64,000 bases of DNA from an uncultured Brevibacillus sp. Its GTDB lineage: Bacteria > Bacillota > Bacilli > Brevibacillales > Brevibacillaceae. The stretch's first letter is position 1; the number at the start of each line of letters is the position of its first letter. The stretch is from positions 105,775 to 169,774 of the forward strand of contig NZ_CANMZW010000010.1 in NCBI RefSeq assembly GCF_947502445.1, read 5' to 3'. This document shows, in pieces, positions 25,562 through 34,207 of this stretch. Under the pieces are notes generated by a model. The model made no database searches, was not told where the DNA came from, and worked only from the letters and a program-made list of their open reading frames with translations. The position numbers and the translations under genes are program-made.

Positions 25562-25852
25562 TTAGGAATGGGCTTTTACAGCATAGTTGCGGAGGTCAGA
25601 TTTTACAGGGCTATTTTGGTTCGTTCCCGCGTGTGCACGCTTAAACGCTTCACTCTCGGTCCAAGCTTTGAACGCCGCTTCGTCCGTCCACTTGGTAAAA
25701 ACGATGTACTCGTCTCCTTCCGTTGGTGCAAGGAAAAGGAACTCCAGGAAGCCAGGCACTTCCTTCATTCTCTCGCCGCCGCCTCCAAACGCGCGCTCCA
25801 AGTGTGATTGATAATCTGCAGGTACTGTTAGTCTGTTCATTGATACGTACAT
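25562..25852 (-). CDS. Antibiotic biosynthesis monooxygenase (ABM) domain protein, HmoA/IsdG-like
   Basis: A 96-residue dimeric alpha+beta barrel protein. The pattern MYVSMNRLTVPADY, GFLEFLFLAPTE, EYIVFTKWTDEAAFKAW matches the ABM superfamily and is close to the haem-degrading HmoA/IsdG group of Bacilli. The residue expected for haem ligation (a histidine near the second helix, HAG in FKRAHAGTNQ) is present, which supports a haem monooxygenase role; quinol oxygenase remains an alternative. The ATG at 25852 is preferred over the GTG at 25861, which would overlap the GGAGGGG ribosome binding site. A terminator follows. Confidence 0.83.
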   Translation of the reverse strand: MYVSMNRLTVPADYQSHLERAFGGGGERMKEVPGFLEFLFLAPTEGDEYIVFTKWTDEAAFKAWTESEAFKRAHAGTNQNSPVKSDLRNYAVKAHS

Positions 25853-25928
25853 TCTTGTCACGTCCCCTCCAATGTTTTACCTATTCATTATACAACTTTT
25901 GGAGAGAAAACCAAAAACCACAGACGCG

Positions 25929-26837
25929 TTATTCACGTCTGCGGTTCCTTTGCTGTTCGAGCATAATATCCATGAGGAGCATGTCTTGCAGAGGATCCTT
26001 AGGATCAGTTGTGAGCAGAGCTGCTACCGCTGCCATCGCACATTTCACCGATTGAAAGGAGTAGAACGCATCTCGCTCTGCTTCGCTAAACAGCGATAAG
26101 TCAGACCGCTCCTGAACGGGATATGGGAAGTCCGTTTCTACGCCAGCTCGATCCAGCACGATCAAGGCTTGCTTAATCGCAAGTAGCGCGGCACTTACGC
26201 TGATACCATACTCTTTGCGCAGCTCATCCCAGACTTGAAAAGCTGATTTTTCCACGCGCTCCTGATTGGGGCGTGTAATAATTCCCGTTTTACGCCCTTC
26301 TTTCAACAACCAGTCAACGAAAATATCGTGTCTGGGAGGAAAAGCGTAAACTTGTAGCGTCATTTCCAATTCTGTCGGATAGTCCTTGGCAAAACGGGCA
26401 TGGGCCAAAGACATTTCATATCGGCGCGAAGGATGGCCAGGGACTGTAACGAAGACGGTATCCTGTCTGACGGCTGAAATTTGCAGCTTGGTTCGTGCAG
26501 GAATTCGCCCCTGCGGTGCCTTTTCCCTCCGCATATTTCCCGGAATCAGCTCAGTGCCAAATTGATGGTATTCCAGAGGAGAGTCAATCCAGGGAATTGG
26601 CTCGCGTGAACGAATCTCGTACAGCCCATTAAAGGTGACCCATTCACCGGGTCGGCGCTGACTGCGAATGAGTACAGCATGTTCTTCTTCTTCGGGCGGG
26701 ACTTCCGTATCTTGATCATCAGGTGCTGGATGCAACCGTTTGTGCTCGATCAATACGCATTCCTTCATTAAAAGGCGTTCTAGCAATTCACGTTTACTAA
26801 CCCATTCATATCCGATTCGGTAAATCCGATTTTTCAT
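25929..26837 (-). CDS. Conserved-looking protein of unknown function
   Basis: A 302-residue soluble protein that I cannot place in a family. It starts with MKNRIYRIGYEWVSKRELLE, has a short acidic insertion (about 45-55), a beta-rich middle and a helical C-terminal third ending in many arginines (EQQRNRRRE). No catalytic motif, signal peptide or membrane segment is evident. A near-ideal AAAGGAGGTG six bases before the ATG at 26837 shows it is well translated. It follows thiE by 82 bases on the same strand and may be the last gene of that transcript. Confidence 0.75.
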   Translation of the reverse strand: MKNRIYRIGYEWVSKRELLERLLMKECVLIEHKRLHPAPDDQDTEVPPEEEEHAVLIRSQRRPGEWVTFNGLYEIRSREPIPWIDSPLEYHQFGTELIPGNMRREKAPQGRIPARTKLQISAVRQDTVFVTVPGHPSRRYEMSLAHARFAKDYPTELEMTLQVYAFPPRHDIFVDWLLKEGRKTGIITRPNQERVEKSAFQVWDELRKEYGISVSAALLAIKQALIVLDRAGVETDFPYPVQERSDLSLFSEAERDAFYSFQSVKCAMAAVAALLTTDPKDPLQDMLLMDIMLEQQRNRRRE

Positions 26838-26918
26838 CGGCTCCACCTCCTTTGTCGCCAAATCATCCGAGGGCAGTGTTTTATTAAACTACCATATGTA
26901 TTTTTTATCTTGTCCGTG

Positions 26919-27581
26919 CTAAACAGATCGTACAATCTGCTGCAGGGATTCAGCCGCATCTTTTGGGGATTCCGCTCTGCTAATAGCGCTGATAACAGCT
27001 ACTCCATCTGCCCCAGCTTGCATCACGAGGATAGCATTTTCTCGCGTGATTCCGCCTATTCCCACGATTGGCAGTTCATCACCGACCGCCTTACGAATCG
27101 TGGTGATCGCCGCTGGTCCGATGGGCTCCCCGGCATCTGCTTTTGATGCAGTCGCAAACATAGCCCCTACACCTATACAATCGGCGCCATCTCGTAGAGC
27201 GCTTACTGCCTCCTCTACGGTTGCAGTCGACACACCAATGTACATATCTGGCCCAACGATTTCTCTGACATCACGCAGCTGCATGTCGTCCTGGCCGACA
27301 TGGACACCATCTGCCCCAAGGCGAACAGCCATTTCCACATCATCATTTACGAAGAATAACGCATCATACTCTCTACACAACGCCAGCATTTGACGTCCGA
27401 GCTCAAATCGTTCTTCTTGCGTAAGCTTGCTTCCCTTGTCTCGTAACTGGAGCGTACCCACCCCGCCTTTCAATGCTTCACACACTATTTCTACAGTACG
27501 CTCAAAGGAAAAATTGCAATCCTGAGATCCAATCACGAAGTATACTCCCATTTTTTCCCGTAACAAATCCCTGTTCCTCAT
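26919..27581 (-). CDS. thiE: Thiamine-phosphate synthase ThiE
   Basis: A 220-residue TIM-barrel enzyme that joins HMP pyrophosphate and thiazole phosphate to make thiamine phosphate. The diagnostic stretches are there: YFVIGSQD at the start, TLQLRDKGSKLTQEER (pyrophosphate site), FFVNDDVEMAVRLGADGVHV, and GVGAMFATASKADAGEPIGP followed by PIVGIGGIT. The ATG at 27581 overlaps the stop codon of tenI (ATGA), which indicates coupled translation. No other thi genes are in the window, so thiazole and HMP must be made from other loci. Confidence 0.95.
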   Translation of the reverse strand: MRNRDLLREKMGVYFVIGSQDCNFSFERTVEIVCEALKGGVGTLQLRDKGSKLTQEERFELGRQMLALCREYDALFFVNDDVEMAVRLGADGVHVGQDDMQLRDVREIVGPDMYIGVSTATVEEAVSALRDGADCIGVGAMFATASKADAGEPIGPAAITTIRKAVGDELPIVGIGGITRENAILVMQAGADGVAVISAISRAESPKDAAESLQQIVRSV

Positions 27582-28207
27582 CCTTTTCTCATCTCCCAAC
27601 GATTGAGTGCGCCACGATATGCCAATGTCGCTTGCTTGACATCCAGAGCATCCGTAATACCGGATAACACAGCAATACCAGCACAGCCAGCCTCCAAAAC
27701 CTCATGGGTCCTCTCTGGTGTAATACCTCCAAGCCCAATAACCGGTATAGACATCCGCTCCGTTAATTGTGCAAGCTCTGCTGTTCCTCTCGGAGGGACA
27801 CCGGGCTTGGAGCCGCTTGGAAAAATATGTCCATAAAGCAAATAGTCTGCACCATCGCTTACGGCTTGCTCTGCTTCGGAGATGGAATGCACAGATCTGC
27901 CAATCCATTGCTGTTCTTTCAAAACGTTTCGCGCCTCATAGGGTGCAAGACTGTGATAGGCCAGGTGTGCGCCCCGACACTGACTAGCTGCTGCCACGTC
28001 CACGCGATCATTGACAATGATACATTCAAGTGGCATGACAGAGGAAAGCGCTTTAATCCAATCCATGCACTCTCTTGCTGTCTGCTGCTTTTCGCGAATA
28101 TGTAAATAGCTCATCCCTCCGGAAGAAGCAGCCTCGGCCATAGCCAATACTTGTTCCAGTGTTTGGCGCCCATTGGTGATCACATGCAATTCAGGATAGC
28201 GGAGCAT
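27578..28207 (-). CDS. tenI: TenI-type thiazole tautomerase
   Basis: A 209-residue ThiE paralogue. It keeps the barrel (LHVITNGRQTLEQVL, YLHIREKQQTAREC, IIVNDRVDVAAA, GGITPERTHEVLEAG) but lacks the full ThiE active site. TenI aromatises the thiazole tautomer made by ThiG; HLAYHSL here holds the histidine region used in that reaction. Its start overlaps the preceding gene (which ends at 28191). ATG 28207 and GTG 28219 are both possible; GGAGGCG suits the ATG better. It is translated together with thiE. Confidence 0.88.
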   Translation of the reverse strand: MLRYPELHVITNGRQTLEQVLAMAEAASSGGMSYLHIREKQQTARECMDWIKALSSVMPLECIIVNDRVDVAAASQCRGAHLAYHSLAPYEARNVLKEQQWIGRSVHSISEAEQAVSDGADYLLYGHIFPSGSKPGVPPRGTAELAQLTERMSIPVIGLGGITPERTHEVLEAGCAGIAVLSGITDALDVKQATLAYRGALNRWEMRKG

Positions 28208-28553
28208 TTGATGAAACACCGCCTCCGGACAGGGCCGTCAAGCATTCCTGCAACCACTCCGCTGTTCTGTCCTCTCCACCCTGAGGTACATGTGCCAACA
28301 GCTCCACCACTAATCTGCGCAAGAAAAAGGCTTGCTGCATGGTCAGTGGAAATGTTATATTTTTGGGCTTCGTCTCTTGCCTTTCCAATGTTTCTACACC
28401 AGCCAGAAGCATATCGGCGATTGACTCGACGATTTCACTCAGCTGTTCGTTCTGCTTTAGTTCGTCGTAGCATCCATCGTATAGACGGCACAATATTAAA
28501 AATGCCTGTGACGACAAGGTCACCGGCTGTACATCTTGCATCGGTTCCGTCAC
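28191..28553 (-). CDS. Hypothetical protein upstream of tenI
   Basis: A 120-residue mostly helical soluble protein that I do not recognise. It has leucine-rich helices (SQAFLILCRLYDGCYDELKQ and ITFPLTMQQAFFLRRLVVEL) and no motif of a known enzyme. The GTG at 28553 lies six bases after GGAGGGG, which decides the start. Its 3' end overlaps tenI by 17 bases, so it belongs to the same transcript; that context hints at a link with thiamine metabolism but does not prove one. Confidence 0.65.
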   Translation of the reverse strand: MTEPMQDVQPVTLSSQAFLILCRLYDGCYDELKQNEQLSEIVESIADMLLAGVETLERQETKPKNITFPLTMQQAFFLRRLVVELLAHVPQGGEDRTAEWLQECLTALSGGGVSSNAPLS

Positions 28554-28641
28554 GCCTTTCCCCTCCACTCGCTTAAAAAACAAAACCTATTATATCATAA
28601 CCATCTCATCGTCGCCGTTTTTCCTCATGGAATCATGACCA

Positions 28642-28674
28642 ATAAAAAAAAGAAAACCGCTGAAAAATCAGCGG
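28642..28674 (-). terminator. Terminator downstream of the small gene and DUF3054 gene
   Basis: CCGCTGA and TCAGCGG form a 7-bp stem with a 4-base loop; on the minus strand TTTTCTTTTTTTT follows. The stop codon of the short gene at 28668 lies in the stem. Confidence 0.88.
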
Positions 28675-28799
28675 CTTTTGCTTGTACCTTCATTACGGTC
28701 ATTGTGGTTGGATTGTCGCAGGTTCGTATTCTGGTCACCCTGATCCAGCGTTTTCCCGCGATTTTTTCCAAGATCCTTACTGTTGTTATTTTTGCCCAA
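28668..28799 (-). CDS. Very short Asn/Lys-rich protein, possible small spore protein
   Basis: A 43-residue hydrophilic product from TTG 28799, preceded by a near-perfect GGGAGGTG. It reads MGKNNNSKDLGKNRGKTLDQ and continues with Asn, Arg and Ser, with no hydrophobic residues to speak of. The composition, length and terminator at the stop codon recall the small acid-soluble spore proteins of the SspN/SspO/SspP type, though no sequence match is claimed. It lies downstream of the DUF3054 gene on the same strand (65 bases away). Confidence 0.6.
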   Translation of the reverse strand: MGKNNNSKDLGKNRGKTLDQGDQNTNLRQSNHNDRNEGTSKSR

Positions 28800-28864
28800 T
28801 TGGTCCACCTCCCTCTCAGGATAGCGTAACCAACTGCCGGCAGTTTACTCCTTATTTTGCGGGT

Positions 28865-29278
28865 TCACAAAGCGGTATGACTGCTGCGCTTCTTCAATGC
28901 GCGGACGATCGCAAACGGTATACGCCACCCCAATAAAAAAGCGAGGGTGATGAAGTAAGTAACTGCAGTAAATAGCAGTGTGATCGGCACTCCTGTCCAC
29001 CAAGAACGCAGAACGAGTCCAATCGGTGCAGCTACAGTCCAGGTCAATAGCGTGGAAAGTAACAAGCGACCTGCGCTTACGTACGCACGTGGGCTGTAGC
29101 TTCTAAAAAGAAGCATCGCGATAAGCCATCCGATCAAAAAGGGAGCCAACGTTTCCAGCATCCCGCTAAATGTAACAGGCAAATGATGGGCCAACTTTCC
29201 GTAGTAAACGAATAACAGGAAGGCGACCAGATCCCCGGTAAGCAGCACGTAGCCAGCCGGCGAGATACGCAGTCTCAT
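28865..29278 (-). CDS. DUF3054 family membrane protein
   Basis: A 137-residue protein with four hydrophobic segments, beginning SPAGYVLLTGDLVAFLLFVY and including TLAPFLIGWLIAMLLF and a Trp-Thr-rich loop (LLTWTVAAPIGLVLR). The pattern fits DUF3054, a four-helix family of unknown function found in actinobacteria and Bacilli. The C-terminus is basic (ALKKRSSHTAL), facing the cytosol by the positive-inside rule. The short gene at 28668 follows on the same strand. Confidence 0.82.
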   Translation of the reverse strand: MRLRISPAGYVLLTGDLVAFLLFVYYGKLAHHLPVTFSGMLETLAPFLIGWLIAMLLFRSYSPRAYVSAGRLLLSTLLTWTVAAPIGLVLRSWWTGVPITLLFTAVTYFITLAFLLGWRIPFAIVRALKKRSSHTAL

Positions 29279-29374
29279 ACATAAACCTCTTTTCCTTGCA
29301 TTCAGAAATAGGTCTTACGTAGTTCTTCCCTATTGTACACATCCAGCCTTTCAACCTACAATCATTTGAGCCGT

Positions 29375-29965
29375 TTATTCACCAAACAGCAACAATTGCA
29401 GCTTTTCCTTTGCAGCCTGCCACTCTTTGTCTATAAAGCTAAAGTAAACGGAATCACGAATGTATCCATCTCGCATGACCATATGATTTCGCAAAACACC
29501 TTCATAAATTCCGCCAATACGTTTGATTGCCCGCTGTGAGTTGAGATTGCGCGAATCCGTCTTGAGCTGCACACGAATACATCCCAGTTCTTCGAAGCAG
29601 TAACGAAGCAATAGCCATTTGCACTCCGTATTTACAGCTGTTTTCCACACGGATGGCGTCAGCCAGGTAAAACCAATTTCCAATCCACGATCCTTGCGAG
29701 AAATACCTAAAAATCTCGTGCTTCCAATGATTCTTCCCGTCTCCTGGCTGATGATGACAAAGGGAAGCTCGGTCCCTTCCCGTTGATTTTGCAAAGCCTG
29801 TTCAACAAATGAACGCGTATCCTCTGGCGTATTCATCACGATGGACATATAACTCCAGATTTGCTCAAACTTTCCGGCTTCCCATAAACCATTGATATGC
29901 TCAAGGCTCATAGGCTCCAGACGAACGAGCTTGCCTTCCAATGTAACAGGTGCGATTTGCAACAT
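29375..29965 (-). CDS. GNAT family acetyltransferase, RimJ/RimL-like
   Basis: A 196-residue enzyme of the RimJ/RimL type. It has EGKLVRLEPMSLEHINGLWE at the N-terminus, RIIGSTRFLGI, LEIGFTWLTPSVWKTAVNTE (the acetyl-CoA loop with the W-x-x-G/A-x-N pattern, here with the glycines replaced by other residues) and CIRVQLKTDSRNLNSQRAI, which is typical of the family. The ATG at 29965 is eight bases after GGAGGAG. It is divergent from the NCS1 permease. The substrate (a protein N-terminus or a small amine) is unknown. Confidence 0.88.
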   Translation of the reverse strand: MLQIAPVTLEGKLVRLEPMSLEHINGLWEAGKFEQIWSYMSIVMNTPEDTRSFVEQALQNQREGTELPFVIISQETGRIIGSTRFLGISRKDRGLEIGFTWLTPSVWKTAVNTECKWLLLRYCFEELGCIRVQLKTDSRNLNSQRAIKRIGGIYEGVLRNHMVMRDGYIRDSVYFSFIDKEWQAAKEKLQLLLFGE

Positions 29966-30130
29966 GATCATCTCTCCTCCACTGTTCTGGCATAAGATAT
30001 GGCCAGAACAGCTCCCAGAAATTTTTTCTATGATACAGGGCGAATAGATGTCTGTCAAGCTGCTTCTGCTGCTGTTAAAGGCTTGTCGTAATTTTGTCAA
30101 AATTGAGGAATTAGGTCTTATCCCCCCCAA

Positions 30131-30136
30131 TATAAT
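30131..30136 (+). promoter_or_regulatory. Candidate -10 for the NCS1 permease gene
   Basis: TATAAT lies 79 bases before the permease ATG. No good -35 is found at 16-18 bases, which fits a promoter that needs an activator such as PucR. Confidence 0.35.
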
Positions 30137-30214
30137 GTTACAACTTGTATTCGAGACAAACCGGGGCAGTTGTCCGGATGCGAGACACATACGGAACGAA
30201 AAGGAGGGATCGTA

Positions 30215-31705
30215 ATGAAAACGCAGACAGAATCAAATGGAATCGTTACCCTTACAAATGAAGGCGAAAGCCTCATCAAAGACAGTCCACTCTATAATGA
30301 AGGATTGCGTCCCACAACTACCGCTGAACATACTTGGACTTCGTACAACTTCGCCAGTCTTTGGATCGGTATGTCGATCTGTTTGCCGACCTATGCGATG
30401 GCAGCAGGTTTGATTTCACTCGGAATGAACTGGTGGCAAGCCATTTTGACGATCATTCTCGGGAACTGCATTGTCCTTATCCCCATTCTCCTCAACTCAC
30501 ACGCTGGAACGAAGTTTGGAATCCCGTATCCTGTATTTGCACGGCTTTGGTTTGGTTCAAAAGGAGCGCACATTCCTGCAGTCGCTCGTGGATTGATTGG
30601 TGCCGGCTGGTTCGGCATCAACTGTTGGTTTGGTGGAGCTGCGATTGACACTCTACTCATGTCGATGACAAACTGGGCAAGTGTTCCTGGCCATCTGTGG
30701 ATCGCCTTCTTCGGCTTTTGGTTGCTGAATGTGTACGTTGCTTATCGCGGGCCGGAAGCGATCAGAAAAATGGAGGCTTGGGCAGCACCTATTTTGATCA
30801 TCATGAGCCTTGCCCTCCTCGTTTGGGCGCTGACGAAAGCCGGTGGATGGGGTCCGATGCTTTCCGCTCCTTCCAAATTCACTACCACGGGAGAATTCCT
30901 CAAAGTATTTTTCCCGGCATTGACAGGGGCAATCGCATTCTGGGCGACCATGGCTCTGAACATTCCCGACTTTTGCCGCTATGCCAAGAGTCAGAAAGCT
31001 CAGATCGTTGGACAATCGTCTTCTTTGCCAACCACTATGGGAGGCTTTTCCTTCATCGGGGTAGCCGTTGCCTCCGCTACCGTCGTGATTTACGGCGAAG
31101 CTTTGTGGGACCCTGCAGCCGTTTTGGCGAAGTTTTCTCCCTTTGCCATCTTCCTCGGAACAATTGGTATTATCCTTGCAACCTTAACTACGAACGTAGC
31201 AGCGAATATCGTTGCTCCTGCCAGAGCCGTAGAAAACCTTGCACCCCGCCGTCTCTCGTATGAAGCTGGTGCCATAATCGCAGGAGTAGTTTCCTTGCTG
31301 CTGCAGCCTTGGTATATCCTCGAAAACTTTGGTAACTATATTTTCTTGTGGTTAGGTACGTATGGAGCATTGCTAGGTCCGATAGACGGCATTGCGATCG
31401 CAGACTACTGGCTCGTTCGGAAAAGACGCATTCATTTAACCGAGCTCTATAAAACGAACGGTATTTATTCATACAAAACCGGATTTAATACGAGGGCAAT
31501 CTGGGCCATGCTTATCGGGATTGCCATTCCATTCATCAGCAAATTAATCCCGGGTTTAGGAATCATTTGGGATAACGCCTGGACGATCGGCTTGTTGATT
31601 TCTCTTGCGGTTTATACCTGGATGATGAAAGGCGATGCAACCATCATGAGTGCAAAAGACTACGAGCAAGTAACTGAGCGTACAAGTACTTTTCGCGCCT
31701 CTTAA
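30215..31705 (+). CDS. NCS1 family nucleobase:cation symporter
   Basis: A 496-residue membrane protein with about twelve hydrophobic segments, of the PucI/FurE type. Signatures include the SPLYNEGLRPT N-terminus, TSYNFASLWIGMSICLPTYA, IPYPVFARLWFGSKGAHIPA and TTNVAANIVAPARAVENLAP. NCS1 carriers take up uracil, allantoin, hydantoins or cytosine with a cation. The gene stands at the left end of the pyrimidine catabolic region and is the obvious uptake route for its substrate; uracil, thymine or a hydantoin fit best. AAGGAGGG before the ATG at 30215 fixes the start. A shared terminator separates it from the chemoreceptor gene. Confidence 0.92.
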   Translation: MKTQTESNGIVTLTNEGESLIKDSPLYNEGLRPTTTAEHTWTSYNFASLWIGMSICLPTYAMAAGLISLGMNWWQAILTIILGNCIVLIPILLNSHAGTKFGIPYPVFARLWFGSKGAHIPAVARGLIGAGWFGINCWFGGAAIDTLLMSMTNWASVPGHLWIAFFGFWLLNVYVAYRGPEAIRKMEAWAAPILIIMSLALLVWALTKAGGWGPMLSAPSKFTTTGEFLKVFFPALTGAIAFWATMALNIPDFCRYAKSQKAQIVGQSSSLPTTMGGFSFIGVAVASATVVIYGEALWDPAAVLAKFSPFAIFLGTIGIILATLTTNVAANIVAPARAVENLAPRRLSYEAGAIIAGVVSLLLQPWYILENFGNYIFLWLGTYGALLGPIDGIAIADYWLVRKRRIHLTELYKTNGIYSYKTGFNTRAIWAMLIGIAIPFISKLIPGLGIIWDNAWTIGLLISLAVYTWMMKGDATIMSAKDYEQVTERTSTFRAS

Positions 31706-31721
31706 TAGTTCTTACACAAAT

Positions 31722-31764
31722 AAAAAAAGACTGACAATCCGTTTTCGGACTGTCAGTCTTTTTT
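31722..31764. terminator. Bidirectional rho-independent terminator
   Basis: AAAGACTGACA and TGTCAGTCTTT with an inner TCCG/CGGA extension form a long stem around a TTTT loop. It serves the permease (plus) and the chemoreceptor (minus). Confidence 0.93.
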
Positions 31765-31773
31765 CCACCATGC

Positions 31774-33486
31774 CTACCATTTGAATTGGCTAATGGATTC
31801 TTGCAGCTCATGGGAGAGCTGATTCAAATTATTGCTAGAATGAGCAATTTCCTGCATGGAAGCCAGCTGTTCCTTTGACCCTGCAGATACGCCTTGTGTA
31901 TGCACCGAAGCTTCTTCTGCAAGTCGATTCATTTCGTCCATCGCAGAAGCTACCTGCTGCACGCTCGCAGACATTTCTTCTGTCGCTGCAGATACTTCCT
32001 GAATTTGATCTGCTACATCCTGTGAACTTGCCACTATTCGCTGGAAGGTTTGTCCCGCTTCTTGAACGACGAACGCACCTTTTTTCGCTTCTTCGGTTCC
32101 AGTCATCATGACCTCAACCACTTGCGTCGTTTCTGTCTGGATTTCCCCAATCAGACGCGCGATTTCGCGTGCCGATTCCTCGGACTGCTCGGCAAGCTTG
32201 CGCACTTCATCTGCCACCACAGCAAAACCTCTTCCGTGCTCGCCTGCACGAGCAGCTTCAATCGCTGCATTGAGTGCTAGCAGATTCGTTTGCGAGGCGA
32301 TTCCGGTAATAACGTCTACGATTTGTCCGATTGCTTCCGAACGAACACCTAATTGCTGCACCAGGTCTGCCGCATGGTTCACCGAGGTAGAGAGAGTATC
32401 CATTTGGGTTACAGCTGATTGAATCTGCACATTTCCTTGCTCTGCATCTTGTGCTGCCTTGGCAGAAACTTCAGTAACCGCGCTCGATGTGTCCGCAATG
32501 CGACCAATCGCGATCGACATCTCTTCCATTACACGCACACTCTCTTGGGTGCGCTGAGACTGTACCTCGGATGCTGAGGCGATCTGCTGTACACTTCCGA
32601 TCGCTTGCTCGGTTGCATGAGCAGACTGCTCAGCGCTTGCAGACAATTCCTCAGAAGACGCAGCCACTTGTTCACCAGCGACTTTCACTTGTTCAATCAA
32701 GGATCGGAAATTGCTGACCAGCTCATTGAACGCAATGCCGAGTCTACCAACCTCATCGCGAGTCACATAGGTAACTGGCTCCACAGCCAAATTTCCTTGA
32801 GCGAGCTCTTCCATTCTCTTTTGTACAACACGCAGTGGCTCTGAAATCAATCGAGCAATCATAAAGCCCAGGAACGCTGCCAACACCACAGATGCTGCAC
32901 CCACAATGATGAGGAGCGTAATACCGGCCTCCGAATCGTTTTCGTTTTCCTGACGAATCTGCTCTGCCTGCTCTGCCTTGTATGTAGCCCATTGCAGCTG
33001 TTCCTGGTTGATCCAGTTCAGCGTCTTGTCTGTTGACTTGTAATAAGCATAAGCCTGTTCTGCTTGCTGAGCTTCAATGAACTTGACTACTTCTGTTTGG
33101 TCGGTTCGATACTGATCCAGCAGCTCTTGCAAAATTTGGACACTTTCCTTTTCCTTTTCATCAAGATGTGCCTGTTTCAGTTGTTCAAATGTTTTGTCAG
33201 CAGATGCAATCCGCTCTTTCAATTCAGCCTCATACTCCGCGACAATCGCTGGAGTCGGATCCAAAATCATTTTGTAAATCAATCCATCAATCGCACGAAT
33301 TTCCTGTCGCCAGTCGTTAATCCATTTTACTGGCAACAGCTGCTCTTGATACATGGATTGAATGCGATCACCAGAGACTTTCACGTGATAAAAGCCCGTC
33401 AAGGCTACACCAATCAAGAAAACAGCCATCAAGCTAATTAAGCAAAACATTTTTGCTTGGGTACTTAAATTGCGAAAAAGACTCAT
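31774..33486 (-). CDS. Methyl-accepting chemotaxis protein
   Basis: A 570-residue chemoreceptor. The first hydrophobic segment ([20 protein letters not shown]) is followed by a four-helix-bundle sensor to about 190, a second segment ([20 protein letters not shown]), a HAMP domain, and the signalling domain with its hairpin tip [20 protein letters not shown] and the highly conserved [20 protein letters not shown]. It sits beside the nucleobase permease and the dihydropyrimidinase cluster, so a role in sensing pyrimidines or their products is conceivable but unproven. The start at 33486 is uncertain: AGGAGG is 13-14 bases before the ATG. Confidence 0.93.
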   Translation of the reverse strand: MSLFRNLSTQAKMFCLISLMAVFLIGVALTGFYHVKVSGDRIQSMYQEQLLPVKWINDWRQEIRAIDGLIYKMILDPTPAIVAEYEAELKERIASADKTFEQLKQAHLDEKEKESVQILQELLDQYRTDQTEVVKFIEAQQAEQAYAYYKSTDKTLNWINQEQLQWATYKAEQAEQIRQENENDSEAGITLLIIVGAASVVLAAFLGFMIARLISEPLRVVQKRMEELAQGNLAVEPVTYVTRDEVGRLGIAFNELVSNFRSLIEQVKVAGEQVAASSEELSASAEQSAHATEQAIGSVQQIASASEVQSQRTQESVRVMEEMSIAIGRIADTSSAVTEVSAKAAQDAEQGNVQIQSAVTQMDTLSTSVNHAADLVQQLGVRSEAIGQIVDVITGIASQTNLLALNAAIEAARAGEHGRGFAVVADEVRKLAEQSEESAREIARLIGEIQTETTQVVEVMMTGTEEAKKGAFVVQEAGQTFQRIVASSQDVADQIQEVSAATEEMSASVQQVASAMDEMNRLAEEASVHTQGVSAGSKEQLASMQEIAHSSNNLNQLSHELQESISQFKW

Positions 33487-33590
33487 GTTAGTTTGGCAAT
33501 CCTCCTGTTCGATGGTAAATGGTTGAATATGGTTGAAAAAGCTCGAATATTGTCTAATCTTACCAAACATTATGAACCAAGTCGATAGTC

Positions 33591-34115
33591 TTAGGTTATT
33601 TCACTTACATCTAACACTGACAAAATAGAAATTTGGCTAATTTGCACATCAGGTTCATAGCAAATATAGTACGTAAGGTCCGGGCTGATTCGATAGCGAA
33701 TCCCCTGGTATCCACAGGCAATGAGGTATAATCGTACTTCATCCCCTGTCCATTCCAACCACTTCTGACTATCCATGGACTGGGACCGATCCCTCAATTC
33801 TTGCTCCGTATGCCGCGAACGTAGAGCGTCTGTGCGCAGCTCGTTTTCTCCATAACGCTCGTCCAAGCAAAAAAGTCCTGGCAAAAGAATTTCCTGACGT
33901 AGGACCGCTGCTTTATCCCACATCGTTTCTGCATGACAAATAGCATACTGCGCAGCGATCTCTGGATTGCTTACGAGGTACACCCCTGATCCGAAAACGG
34001 CTTTTGCTCTGGCACCATTCTGAAAAAGGCGGCGCTCCTCCCTTTCGTAACGCTGCGTCTGCACGACACGTACGGCTTCCCCATATTCTACACCTCGATA
34101 AACCATTTGCCTCAT
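33591..34115 (-). CDS. Protein with ADP-ribosyltransferase/PARP-like motifs
   Basis: A 174-residue protein. Three stretches look like the ART/PARP fold in the right order: [10 protein letters not shown] near residue 5 (first strand), [18 protein letters not shown] at 41-58 (the GxGxY...A..Y NAD-binding pattern of PARP and ART-like enzymes) and GYQGIRY with [11 protein letters not shown] at 135-159, matching the Y-I-V-Y-D/E strand before the C-terminus. The residue that would be the catalytic Glu is Tyr in my alignment, so activity is doubtful. This is a by-eye fold inference. The ATG follows GGGGAG. Neighbours are pyrimidine catabolism genes and the chemoreceptor; no antitoxin is evident. Confidence 0.5.
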   Translation of the reverse strand: MRQMVYRGVEYGEAVRVVQTQRYEREERRLFQNGARAKAVFGSGVYLVSNPEIAAQYAICHAETMWDKAAVLRQEILLPGLFCLDERYGENELRTDALRSRHTEQELRDRSQSMDSQKWLEWTGDEVRLYLIACGYQGIRYRISPDLTYYICYEPDVQISQISILSVLDVSEIT

Positions 34116-34207
34116 CCCTGTACTCCCCTTATGTGCAAGTGATAGGAGACTTCCTGCTCATGACAAAAGGAGGAAGATGCCTGGCTAGCACCTCCCTCTC
34201 CCTTTTC

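Noticed and set aside
28790..28830. CTGAGA motif upstream of the small gene, as in a TPP riboswitch
   Set aside because: The other conserved TPP elements are missing, and it is not upstream of tenI-thiE.
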